DNA of 64,000 bases from Tubulanus polymorphus (Eukaryota; Nemertea; Palaeonemertea; Tubulaniformes; Tubulanidae), in contig NC_134025.1 of the NCBI RefSeq assembly GCF_964204645.1, forward strand, positions 6,825,001-6,889,000, written 5' to 3'. The position numbers and the translations under genes were made by a program. Position 1 is the stretch's first letter, and each line of letters opens with the position of its first letter. The notes under the pieces were generated by a model that was given only the letters and a program-made list of their open reading frames with translations, did not search any database and was not told the origin of the DNA. This document shows positions 44,326 through 55,847 of the stretch, one piece after another.

Positions 44326-47300
44326 CTTTAATTACTGCTTTTTTCTGAAATGAAAGATGGACATCTTTTATTTATAGCCTATCCATGCAGTTTCTGATTG
44401 ATAACAATCGTCATCATCAAATCATGTCAAATGAATGAAACTTGTTGAAAGAAAAAACAGAAATCAAAATCTTCATTCAGATTCAACTGAAAACAAACTA
44501 AGTTTGACACACTAATGTGCTAAAACAACATTACTATAGGCCCTAAATATTTTCTTCACCTACCTACACTTATTCACTCATCTAGAAAATCAAACAGACC
44601 TAAAATAAGGAAAAAGCCACTAAAAATTCTGTTGGTGACATATTTTTTGTTTATTCCAGTAGTCAAGCAGTGCAATTTCGTCGCAACAGAACCAGTTATG
44701 ACTTTTTACTATACCATGTGATGATATATTTACCTAATACATCTCGTATCAAAATTAAGAAATTTGAAAAATATATTAATCGAAAGACGATGAGGATCTG
44801 TTTTACCAAAGGCTGTTAAAAACAATGAGCTATAATAGATTTTCAACAATTTACGCAACAGTATATCAACTACCGGTACTACTTCTCGAGTTTTGCGGTC
44901 ACATGAGTTTACGAGTAGAAAAATGTCAAATAGCAGCACTTTACGAGTTTGAGTTTCAATTTCACACACGCAGTTACCGCTGGATGTCGTTACCATCGAT
45001 TGTAAACAACGACGTTGACGTAAGTTTATTTTCTTTAGAAAAAACGTGCATTTAACCGTTAATCTAATTTGACAAGATTACTTATGCATCTTATTTTTAC
45101 AAACTAACCATAAATCAGATTAAACCATCTTTTGTAAACTTTAAGGTTGATTCTTATCGGCTTTCTTGCGGCAGTGCCTTCCAGTTCCAGTTGCTTGGTT
45201 TCAAAGTTCAATTCAATAGTATTTTATTTGACGTATTTACTAGGCGTGTTGAATAGACTGAGGAATGAATTGGACATGCAAGATCTCTGTACTGCATGTT
45301 CCTTTTAGTTTTCATATTCCCTTTAGTTTAGTTACTTTTATTGAAGTAGACTGGGTCGAATGAGACTATAAAGCTAATAAGCCTAGAAGGGCTTACTCTC
45401 GAAGCATATTGTTCAATAATTAGTCAGTAACATTGTTGTCTCCTCCATACACAGTAGGTCCTTTATTTGAATAATGTGATTCTCCACTCTCTTACTAAGA
45501 CGACCAAATTTGTCGGGTCAGTTCCTTTAGGCCCCTATAATTTTTGTTCGAAAGCTCTACATTGTATTTTTTTCATTTTGTATAAGCCCAGACCTAAGGC
45601 TTATTGAGGGAGACACGAGCTAAATGTCTTTTCTGAAAACCACAAACGAATTATTTACATTTATTAGGCTAATGTCTTGAGGTTATTAGTCCGAAAATAC
45701 ATGGGGCAATTAGCTGTAGATTTTTATTAGCTGGTGTTACCATGACATGACTTCTAATGAGTATTCAGCACTGAACCATGATGAACTGATATTACCAGAA
45801 TGACTCAGAAATTGATCTTGTCGGCTCATGATACGGTAATCATTTCTAACTGTACAACAAACTTGCTCAACTGCGAGTTAGCCTATTTTGTATTAGCATA
45901 CTCCGGGAATCTCCATCCTTTTTAAGCAGTCATATGAGAAGCGTTTCTGAATAAAGCAAGTTTTATTGTATGCTTCCTATTTGGTGACTTTCTTGATATT
46001 TCAGAGAAATAGCTTTAATACGCTGTAGAAGGCCTATTACTAAAGTAGCTGCAGGCTCAATAAACTGACTGAAATATAGCCGTAATAAACTGATGCTTGG
46101 CTGCTAGTCATTAAATCACGGGTGTAAACCAGTTTATATCCATGAGGCAGTACTTTGTTCACTCTTTGTTTGTTGTGTATATATTCGAGATTGGTTGTTT
46201 ATGGTTGCATAACTTCGTCACCCATCAACCCGATACATGCATGACCGATTTTATTCGCGGGAATTCGCTGAAGCATTCACTGTCGCCATGGCGCAGTATA
46301 TGATCCGACTCACATTGTTCATCAATCAATCACTCCTCCACCCGACACTCTTACTGGTCGTACTGGTCGTTGGTGATGTTTTCATCATGACTAGATATAT
46401 GTTTGTTTGAACAAATATTTACCAGTTTGTTTGAAGAAATATTTACCGTATGATGTTGGAATATTCGAACAACATCTATGAGGCCGTAGTTTTTTATTAG
46501 GCCGACCGGTACCTGAGATGACTTAAAAAAATCAGCATATCGGTGAACTGATGAAAGAAATGAATACCAGTATCTAGTCTTGCTAGAGAAAATTACAGGT
46601 TTTAGCATGATCCAACTAAATCATTTTCTGAAGAATCTGTGAACGCATATCTCCAATCATGTAAAATCTTTTTAATCATGTGCCTGTCGTCTATTTGTAA
46701 ACGTACTTAAATGTTAGTTTTACGACACGGTGACTTGCAAAGTACGGAACTCGAGAACACTGCATCGTATAGCTCGAGATGAAGTATGTTGGTTACTTGT
46801 GTTGGTTTTAAGACGTGTCATGAAGTTGACTTGAATGACTTCGAATGTTCTAGCTAGGTACAGATCTTGAGATTTCTTGTGGATGCATTATGTATAACTT
46901 GAGATGAAATGTGTTGTTTGCATATCAATTTGTGGACAACTTCATGTGACAAATAACAGACGCTCTCGTGTGAGGTGTGCCTTCGAGCTAGCAAAGCTAA
47001 TTATCATTTTTAGACTCTGACGTTTTTTTTTTTAATTCCTAGTTCGAACAAAGTATTACTTCAAATTTGTCTGCTGGTAATTGCATTTCTGATTACTTGT
47101 TATTAGATAATGGGTTCGTTATAATGATGCTTCATCTCAATAATGATTGATGTACGTGCCCTGATGGCATTAATCTCAAATTCAATTTAAAGTCCAATAT
47201 TTCTGTTTTAATGGAGTTATTTTTTATATGAAATCGATGGGTTAAAGAATTTTCCCTCCTTGAGTAAGCGATAACAATTTGATAACATAGGCTGACATGA

Positions 47301-48755
47301 ATCAGAAATTTCTTTTAAGTTTGTATAATAGTCTACTCTATTTCTACCCTCATTGTGAAAGCTATTCAGTTTTCTTTCATTTTCAGATTGATGGTTTGCT
47401 GATTTAATTGCTCAACTGGCATTTTTCTGGTAAGTATTGCGCCTAAATCTTTTGAAATCACTATGATTCCATTTTAGTTCTGACGATCAAATCGTATTGC
47501 AAATCAGATAGTACAGAATATCTGACGTCAAAGGATCAGTAATCTTTATCTGTGATTCTCAGCAGCCTTTTGTAAGCTTTAGTATGACACTTGTTTCAAG
47601 TCACACAGGTCTTATCATTCTCACGCGATGTTTTAGCGAATCTGAATGAGTGCTCTCAGTAAGGATGTACTGAGAGACTACGCAGCTACGGTTTTATTCA
47701 CTTATCCATCATGTGTATCAACTGGCAAATTTGCTGGTCGTGCTGATTAGCAATTTTGTATTCTTCGTCTGTATCCTTCTCATTAAATTAGTTTCTTGCC
47801 CGAGACCATAGTAATGTTTTGCAAATAGATATCAATCAGCACCAGTAAGTCGATCTATGGTCGGCATCAAAAACTGATTTTCCCGTAAAGATATGGTTTT
47901 TTACTCGCGAGACATGTGGTATAGTTAGTACCTTTCTCATGATTGCTGTCTCGTATCATTACTGAGTATCGGATAGGACGAGGATGTGCTGCGGCTTTTG
48001 AGGCAGCTGTGAATTAATGCGATTAATACACGAAACGAAAGCCGCCTCGAAGGCACGAGATTCTATCCTTCGCCGTTCGTTCTCCCGACAGTAATCTATT
48101 GTTTTAATACTGTTGACTTCATTACCGCGGCGTTTGAAAATCCGGTTAACTGTTTCTGCGAATTTGCGTTATTCGACAGCTTGACTCCGTCGGGATTTGT
48201 TGAAATGTCTTTTGTTTTTCGCATCAGCGAATCCTGTCAGTAAGCGGTTGAATTAGTAATATGCAGCATCTGGGAAATTCACGTCAATTCGCATCGGATT
48301 TTGTTGTCCGATTCTCTGGGTGCGGCGATGATACCAGTGAATTATAGAATAAACTAATGCAAAAATACACGCAGTTAACTCTCCGGTGAGGTGGGTTTGT
48401 GTGCGCTTCATGAGGTCTGGCTTCATTCCCCAGATAGTTATTTAAAAATTATAGGGCCAGATTACGCCGTGCCGGGTCTACGCAGGAAACAAATTACGGG
48501 GCGACGAAATATTGCGATGGATGCAATTACACTCGATCTGTGCCAGGCCACCGTAGCATTCCAGTTACCAACACTGCATATCAGATTTCCCATCGACAAG
48601 TTGGACAATATAAGTTTCTATTGGTACTGATTTCCCCATCCATTACCCAATACAGCTTGATGTGTTCCTAATGTAGCCTATGATTTTGTGTCTGAGTATT
48701 GCGTTGATAGTTGCTAAATAATGTCATCGATCATAGCTGTATTTCTAGTCATTCA

Positions 48756-49037
48756 CAGGGTGGCCACTGTCCTAGAAAACCTGGAAAACTCAGGGAATCA
48801 GAAAAAAATCGGGGAAACAGACAAATTTGGCTAAAAACCTGGAAAACCAAGGAACTTGGATAATGCTATTGACCACGTGTTCGTCTATGAGTACGAGATT
48901 CAATGAAAATTGAATAAATTGTAACGTTTTGAATTTAGATTTTTCTCTGATTCACTCAGGGAATGTTGTGTAATCGCAGGGAAAAATCAGGGAACACTCA
49001 GGGGATTTGTAAATGGTTGGAAAGTGGCGCCACCCTG
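48756..49037. mobile_element. CAGGGTGG-ended MITE
   Basis: Ends CAGGGTGGCCACTGTCC and, at the right, GGAAAGTGGCGCCACCCTG form a terminal inverted repeat. ATTCA is duplicated at 48751-48755 and 49038-49042 (8 bases, ATTCACAG, if the boundary is shifted by three). The inside is full of GGGAA/GGAAA motifs. A partial copy lies at 43275-43365. Confidence 0.75.
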
Positions 49038-51514
49038 ATTCACAGACCTGTAGCCAGCCTTTGGTTCAATTTTCACAAAAGTGGGTTTTTTGTAAGGTTC
49101 ACATGCAAAATGGTGTAGATTTACTCACAAGTCAAATTTTGGGTTCCAACTGGGTTGAAATTCTATGCTTTCAGTGTTATCATAGAGGAGTGGTGTAGCA
49201 AAGTAAAAAAGTGGAAAATTATTCCTCAACTTTCTAGAATATGAATCCATCATTGGCATCGATTGAATAAAAATTTCAGTCCTACTGGGAATCAGGAAAA
49301 TTAACATTGAAAATAATTTGCATGCTATATTTTATAAACTCTGGAGACTTGGTTTGCTCCTAGTCTATACGTTTATTTCCCAAAAGACTGAATTAATTAG
49401 CTGTACGCTTGTTGAGCGCTATTGTGTCCCTTAGGTTCCTGCATGTCGCTGACAATATTATTATATCATAGCGAAACGGGGTCCTGCCTTAATTTACAGA
49501 ATGTAATTTTTTAAGGGATAGGGATTTTCTGTACGGCGCAATATTGGCCGATTCACTCGCCGGGAAATGTATGAATAACGAGCGACAATTTGTTTGGACA
49601 GAAGTGTCCTGAAAATCAGCCCATCTGAGCAAGCAATATATATGCAGATTACGTAAACGGTCGAAACAGTAACTGTTTACTATCTTCCGTGCGGATTGAT
49701 GGCTATAATTTGGTCACAATCCTGAAATTAAGGATGGTACTGCAGTTCGTGTACCGGAATTAATGCTGTATTTGATACTGGTATTTTCTGTTCAGCCAAG
49801 TCGAGCTCGCGTGTTTACATTTTCGGATATATCCTTGTATGATACATTTTGTAGCTATTGCATCGATGGCGTGTTTTTCGTGGTTAGAACATTTTTAGGC
49901 ATAGCGGATATTTGCATATACGCTTTCGGCCTGCCGCTATCAGGCTATTGGAAGATTGTCGAGAAAGTTGGCTATCGAGGTTTACCCAGGAGACTCTTGA
50001 AACTGTCGATGAGCTTAGTCAAGCGTGACTGCGCTGACCACATAAATGGATTAAAACCTGCACTAGTTGGTCATTAATTATCATTTAATGCTCCTGTGGG
50101 ATGTATTGTCGATAGCTGGATTGTGGTTGGATGGTCAAGCGTTTGTTCGGGTAGAAATCTTCGTTTTATTAGTCATATACATGACAAACAATCACGCACT
50201 TGACCCATTTTAGAGATAGAATATGTGTAAGTTTCCTTTTCAAAAACTGTCGGAATGTTCTTACGCTGTTTTCTTCTTTCTAAGGCTACCACATGATCAT
50301 CATGCATCTGATGCAAATGATTCTATGGTAGGTTTTTGGCCTGTCCGACTTTCTCATGAAAGCCATCACTTAGCAATTCGTTCAATTTTGTTGGCTTGTG
50401 AATTAAGCATGCAAATGTTTTGACATCAATGCTACTAAGAAAATAACAATCATATCCATTTCATCAGATATCAATACAGCACAGATATTTTCTTGTCCAT
50501 GTTTTCATCAATTTTCCTGAGTTGTGATTTGCTTTTTCTCGATCTCATGAATAATGAATATCACGACAAGTTGTTCAGTATTAAGAGATCCTAATTGCAT
50601 TGTGCGCCAAGTAGAAAAAGTCCACTTCACATGTTTCAGTTATTTTTGGCACAAAGGTCTTATAAGATGGCTTTTAGCAGTGCACATTTTCATAACAAAA
50701 TGGCATTAAACTTATTATAAATATGGAAACAATTTAGTATTCCATGGATCTGACTTTGCTTATTGGAGGTTCATGGCATTCTTGATATTTTAGGCTTTAG
50801 GCCGGGGCAAACATGGATGAAAATCAAAATGGTTAGCTATATTTCAAGGCATATTATTGTACTTAGGCTTTTGAAATGTAAATCCATATAGATAGCGGAA
50901 AACCCTGGCAATTGTAGTACCATTCGTCAAATTTGTTACCTGTACTACGTACGGACTTGAAAATCAGACTGATACAAAGAATGGATTGGGAGCCATTAAC
51001 GTATACAGTTATCAGACTGTCAATAGTTTTACATTATACATTCCACTCGATAGTCTACATTTCCTATGGAAAATTGGCTGCTGAAGTATTATTCATTGCC
51101 TGATGGTATTGGTTTTTCTGAAATTGGTGTAATTTTTTGGATATCTATCCGTCGTTCAATGCGCTGTAGATTTATGACGACGTTAATGCTCAAATTATAT
51201 TTTCATGGTCAAAAAGCCGCGTTCGTCGGTGCTACCGATATTTACAATGACAGCCCAATTTGTCTACGTAGACCTGACGCGGCGAATTCGTATGCACGAC
51301 TCGTATGTGATAGCGCCCGTAGGGAGTAGTCGGCAGTATAAGATTATACGTTAACATGCGAGATATGATCTTTAGGCGCCCATCGGTTGACAGATTGTTG
51401 TCGAACCTATCGACAAACAGGTCCTGAGCCACGCTTCATGGCGCATCAAATTACATTCGTAATAGGGAAATCGAACTATCCGAGCTGTCTGTATAAACCA
51501 GTCATAGCTCTATA

Positions 51515-51572
51515 GCCGCGATCACACGGAGAAGATTTAGCCCAGGCCAAAAATGCTCGTGTGATCGCAACT
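51515..51572. mobile_element. miniature inverted repeat
   Basis: GCGATCACACG (51518-51528) and CGTGTGATCGC (51558-51568) are exact inverted copies. The surrounding AGCCGCGATCACACGGAG matches the right end of the element at 25158-25408, so this is probably an internally deleted relative. Confidence 0.55.
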
Positions 51573-51713
51573 TATGCATTTCAAATGTGTCGGACTGATG
51601 GAATGATTTAAATTTTGATTACAAAAATATGCGTAGAAAGCGTTATCAATGATATTAAAAAAGTCGAATTAGTCAAATTCATTTTAGGAAGCGTTATAGC
51701 TGATTTTTCAATC

Positions 51714-52035
51714 AGGTACTGCGGTAAAACGATAATCACACTCAAATGTGGTGAACGGATAATAAGATAAAAACCCACTATCAACAGATCAAAAGAATTA
51801 TAAAACCAAGAATTCGAACAATCTAAAATATATAAAATACACAACGTTTCGATCTCATCCTAGAGATCATCGTCAGGTGTGACGATGATCTGATGACCTG
51901 ACGATGATCTCTAGGGTGAGATCGAAACGTCGTGTATTCTATATATTTCAGATGGTTCGAATAAATAAATTCTTTTTTTTAGAATTCTTTTAATCTGTAG
52001 ATAGTGGGTTTTTATCTTATTAGGTACTGCGGTAA
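51714..52035. mobile_element. foldback element flanked by a 14-base direct repeat
   Basis: Arms at about 51756-51884 and 51897-52021 are inverted copies. They run from AATAAGATAAAAACCCACTA through AACGTTTCGATCTCATCCTA to GATCATCGTCAGG, and return in the opposite order on the right. AGGTACTGCGGTAA occurs just outside, at 51714-51727 and 52022-52035, which could be a long target-site duplication, although about 28 unpaired bases separate the left copy from the arm. No coding capacity. Confidence 0.75.
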
Positions 52036-52146
52036 TTTTCCGACAAACGCGTTATAGACAAGATTGTTTTTCCGAAGTTAATTGCAAATTCCTTGTAGCA
52101 AAAATTCAAATTTTTGCTTGTAGGCATTAAGATAAATAAGACAGTA

Positions 52147-52777
52147 TTAGGCGGTTAACACGGTAATAATGATATCACACTCAGAGAGCTTCATCGTTAG
52201 TGATTTACTGGTTTTCTTTTTGTCCGTGATGTCCATGTCATCAGCGGCTAAGCGGCAGATATTGAGATAACTATTACTCGTTGTAATTTCATACTCGGCA
52301 GTTATCCGCACGTATCCCGTGGCTTTCGTAAATTCAACCATCAAATATCGTTATTTGCTATAAGACGATGGATGACATCCTCATCGAACCGGCGGTTATT
52401 GGATAAATGTTGCCCGTATCCATAAAAAACTGTTTCGTTTCTTCGGGGCTCGCGGGAGGTCTACGCTTGTTTCGTAGCGTCACGGTTTGCTTGATCGGAG
52501 TGTCTCGCTCGGCGTGGATATCCGGCATGCGGCGAATGTTGAAATATTCACGATCATGTTGCCGCGTTATCAACCGGCCCCAATTGCGAGGGAATCAGTG
52601 ACGTGCGATCGCGTTACCACCGGTGCGCGAGGGAAGTATGCGAAAATTCCACTCAGATGTGGAAGATGAGCGCGAACGTTTTATCGGTGTTTCGACGCAA
52701 TCGACGCTAAAGAGATCGTTGAGTTGATGCGCGATATCGTTCCTCTCATTCACCACTTCCGCTGGCGCGCAGTGTGC
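52147..52777 (-). pseudogene. decayed coding-like block, family unknown
   Basis: On the - strand, after an acceptor-like TTTCTAG, a CG-rich frame starts at 52777 and reads ERNDIAHQLNDLFSVDC and KRSRSSSTSEWNF. It meets one in-frame TGA (about 52602-52600), continues with DREYFNIRRMPDIHAERDTP and PASPEETKQFFMDTG, then shifts frame near 52350 into EFTKATGYVRITAEYEITTS and ends ITVLTA with TAA at 52147. Base composition and residue usage look coding, but the stop and the frameshift argue for a pseudogene. Introns I failed to place are the alternative. The family is not recognised. Confidence 0.4.
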
Positions 52778-54223
52778 CTAGAAATATCATACAATTTCTT
52801 ATCACGACGTTTTGAAAAATATTAGCGATTTATTTATTCAAACCAGAGTATCTCTGGGACCGTTGAGTGATTTCGTTGAATTATGCTGTTTCTGACTTGT
52901 GTTTTGATGAGTATGCAGACTATTAACAGCAAATCTGTATTCGATGAATAGATTTTGTGATTAAAAAGCGCCGATTCTTGAACTCGTTCTAAAATGCTTC
53001 GTTTTTTATTGTAGTGATAGATGCATTCGCTGGCAGCTTGTCATAGATTAGATTTTCATTCGGAGATCTTCGGAATATTCATATAGAGACCATTAAAGGT
53101 AAGGCAACCAGATTTGATCGTAACCTGAAAGAACTCTTGTGATGTATTCGTGTTAGCTGTGTTAACCTTTTCGTGAAATGATTTCCTCTTTTTTAAGGAA
53201 AATGGCTGCTCAAAATTATCTGTAAGTATGCTCAAAGTGCATCAAATTTCGCTCTAATTAAATCTCTTTTTTCTGATATGAGTTGAATGTGACTGGAAAA
53301 ACCCTAGATATATGATATTACAATATATATTTTAAAAATGCTTGAAATTGTATGACGACTTTATTTTGATATAATTTTACTTAAACTTCACTTTAATTTA
53401 TTTCTAACTTCATAAAAATGAGGTTTACATGAAAGTTAATTTCAAATGGGACATAAAAACTATCGTAGAAAATCATGGACTAACATCATTGAATTCAAGA
53501 GATTGTAGTCATTATGTTTTGAAATATCATAATCCAGGACACACTTTAGCATCACTGAAATTTTGAAGACGTAAGACCTAAGATTGATTTCAAATAAAAA
53601 GACGACGGTCGAAGAATTCGCCAGTGATACGTTTCGAGTACATTTCGACATCGATTTTTCTCATTCGGTCGAATTTGTTGCTTCTAGTGTTGACACACTC
53701 ATAAGATGCTACTCATGTTCCTCGAGAACCGTACGGAGTGTATTCCCCATTGAGCGCAGCGTATAAACCGTGCCGCTTCGACTGAAAATCAGGGAATACA
53801 TGAACTCAACAATATTGACTTCGATGATAAATGAAAGATTCAGGCGATAATTACTGACAATCTAATTAACTTGTCTCGTCCGCAGTAATTAATTTGCTTG
53901 AGCAAATAGTTCATTATGACTGATGATGTTTGTGCTGAAATCTTTATGAAAATTTATATCTGCTTCGGGGCTCGTGCGGATTTACCATCAGTTTTGTCTC
54001 AATTTATGATATTCAGATTGCATCATAATCACTGTTTTATACAGCTGATTATAGCTAGTCGTTCATTCAGTAATACCATTGGCATCATATTATACATTAA
54101 GTGCATTTTGTCAGGGTTTCCGGCTTTATGAATATGACGAGATGGTAATAATCAATGTAAAATCGATTTAAATCAGTTTTTTTCATGGTTTATGCTAAAA
54201 TAATGATGAAACACCTCGTTGCC

Positions 54224-54285
54224 ATGATATGATATGATATGATATGATATGATATGATATGATATGATATATGATATGATATGAT
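54224..54285. repeat. (GATAT)n microsatellite
   Basis: About 12 units of ATGAT/GATAT with one slip, in the upstream region of the phosphatase gene. Confidence 0.9.
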
Positions 54286-54640
54286 AATATGGTATGATTT
54301 ATTTTCAAGTAAAATTTTTACAGAATTTAATGAATAGGCAAATACATTAAAAACGTAATAATATTAAATGAAGGACTGCTTTGAAGCAACAGTTACCTTA
54401 TACAAGAAAGCAGCCCTAGAATAAAAAGAAAAAAAAACGACATAATAGGAATTCTTCTTAATCCTTGAATTCTAACTTGTAAAAGACGAAAATAGATTTG
54501 TTCGTAGACAATTGACATCGTAGACAATTTGCTTCCTCGTGCGAATTACATAACGCAACAGTATCTCTAAATGTGTTGTAACATCATTTTTAGCACACGG
54601 CTGTAGTTAATTTTTTTCTTTATCTTCCTCGCTTTGCAGG

Positions 54641-55204
54641 ATGACGTACGCCTCGATGTTTCAACAAATTGCTCAGATAAATGATCACTTGTTTCTGTGC
54701 GGAGCGTCGGCGCGTAAACCCGACCGACTGCAGCAGTTAGGAGTTACCGACATCATCAACTGCACGATCGAAATTCCGAATATGAAAGTGCCCGGCATCG
54801 ACTGCGACCAGATACACATCGACGACGTTCCCCACGCGCGGCTATACGCGTATTTCGATCGGTGCGCCGACAAAATTCACCAGGTGAAAAAACGCGGCGG
54901 TAAAACTCTCGTGCACTGCGTCGCCGGCGTCAGTCGTTCGGCGAGTTTAATCATCGCTTATCTCATGAAATACCAACGAATGCGTTTAAGAGATGCGTAT
55001 TACCACGTGCGGCAACGCAGACAGTGCATCCGTCCTAACGTCGGATTTTGGAAACAGCTCATCGAGTACGAGAAGAAAGTGTTTGGACAGGCGAGCGTTA
55101 AAATGATACAGTCGCCGATCGGCTGGATACCGGACGTTTATAAAGACGAGGCGAAGAACATGGTACCGTTACCCGGACGCGGAACTGCGTGGAGATATCA
55201 ATAA
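54641..55204 (+). CDS. DUSP14: DUSP14/18/21-like dual-specificity phosphatase
   Basis: Single coding exon, 187 residues, one base after an acceptor (TTTGCAG), so at least one untranslated 5' exon exists. It has the compact atypical DUSP fold: AQINDHLFLCGASA at the start, general-acid Asp in DDVPHAR, the phosphate loop HCVAGVSRSAS (HCxxGxxR), AYLMKYQRMRLRDAY and RPNVGFWKQLIEYE. The C-terminal VKMIQSPIGWIPDVYKDE is diagnostic of the DUSP14/18/21 branch. It would dephosphorylate phospho-Tyr/Ser/Thr residues of MAPK-pathway or other proteins in the cytoplasm. No MAPK-docking CH2 domain is present. The exon is much richer in G+C than the surroundings. The symbol is the nearest human name; DUSP18 or 21 fit equally. 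Confidence 0.9.
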   Translation: MTYASMFQQIAQINDHLFLCGASARKPDRLQQLGVTDIINCTIEIPNMKVPGIDCDQIHIDDVPHARLYAYFDRCADKIHQVKKRGGKTLVHCVAGVSRSASLIIAYLMKYQRMRLRDAYYHVRQRRQCIRPNVGFWKQLIEYEKKVFGQASVKMIQSPIGWIPDVYKDEAKNMVPLPGRGTAWRYQ

Positions 55205-55397
55205 CAGCTGCTAATTATGCGTGTATATTATCGATTGAAATTGAAGAATATGTTTCTAAAGTATTCACCATCATCATCATCATTATGATTATTGCCACTG
55301 ATATTTTAAACGCCTTTGCAAATGCAAAATGCGATGGTATAAACATTTCAGTGGCAAAACCACTTGTGGCCAGTTTTATAGCTTTGGGTTAAAGATG

Positions 55398-55847
55398 CAG
55401 GCATGGATCCAGGGTCATTCGGTGACTACAGCACAGTGAAAAAAGGGCACCAACTTTGAAAAGGGCCAGTATTAATGCCCAGCGAGCGAGTTTCAGTTTG
55501 AGTGCCATTTATTGGTATCATGCCACTGAATTTGCCTTCACATTCAATTTGCTTGTGCCTTTTTTAGATTTTTTGCGAAATTTGCCCTTTTTCGATTAGA
55601 TTTATAGAGCTACAATAATGTCTCTTTTAGAATAGTGCCCTTTTGAGTAAAGGAAAATGCCTTAGATTGCCTTTTTTGATTTTGGGCAATTTATTTCCAT
55701 TGACATTTCGCTTTAGTACAAGTGCAGAAAGGCAATTATTTTTTATGGCGCACAAATTGTGTGCCCTTTTATTTACTTTTTTCAAGAGCATTTGAAAACT
55801 GCGACTACCGCATGTGCTGCATGGGCGATAGTCTGGATCCGCGCCTG
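55398..55847. mobile_element. MITE with CAGGC-GGATCCAG ends
   Basis: CAGGCATGGATCCAG (55398-55412) is mirrored by CTGGATCCGCGCCTG (55833-55847). The interior of about 420 bases repeats GGGCA and CTTTTT-type motifs without coding capacity. No clear target-site duplication was found. It lies in or just after the phosphatase 3' UTR. Confidence 0.65.

Larger units (their letters stand above)
44326..54640. other. gene-poor interval, probable DUSP upstream region
   Basis: No complete gene could be supported over 10 kb. It should contain the TMEM138 promoter at the left and non-coding 5' exons and promoter of the phosphatase gene at the right. A 43-base candidate untranslated exon with good splice signals lies at 47387-47429. 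CG-rich patches occur at 47.9-48.6, 49.5-50.0 and 51.2-51.5 kb; open frames there (for example 49763-50077) have no recognisable domain. Elements at 48756, 51515 and 51714 and a decayed coding block at 52147 are listed separately. Confidence 0.45.

Noticed and set aside
44730-44996. 88-codon - strand open frame upstream of TMEM138
   Set aside because: TMEM138 is complete from its own ATG at 44325; this frame does not extend it in phase and shows no domain. It may overlap a 5' UTR exon.
49763-50077. 104-codon CG-rich open frame in the gene-poor interval
   Set aside because: No family resemblance, no splice context, and stops flank it closely; more likely a regulatory CG-rich patch.
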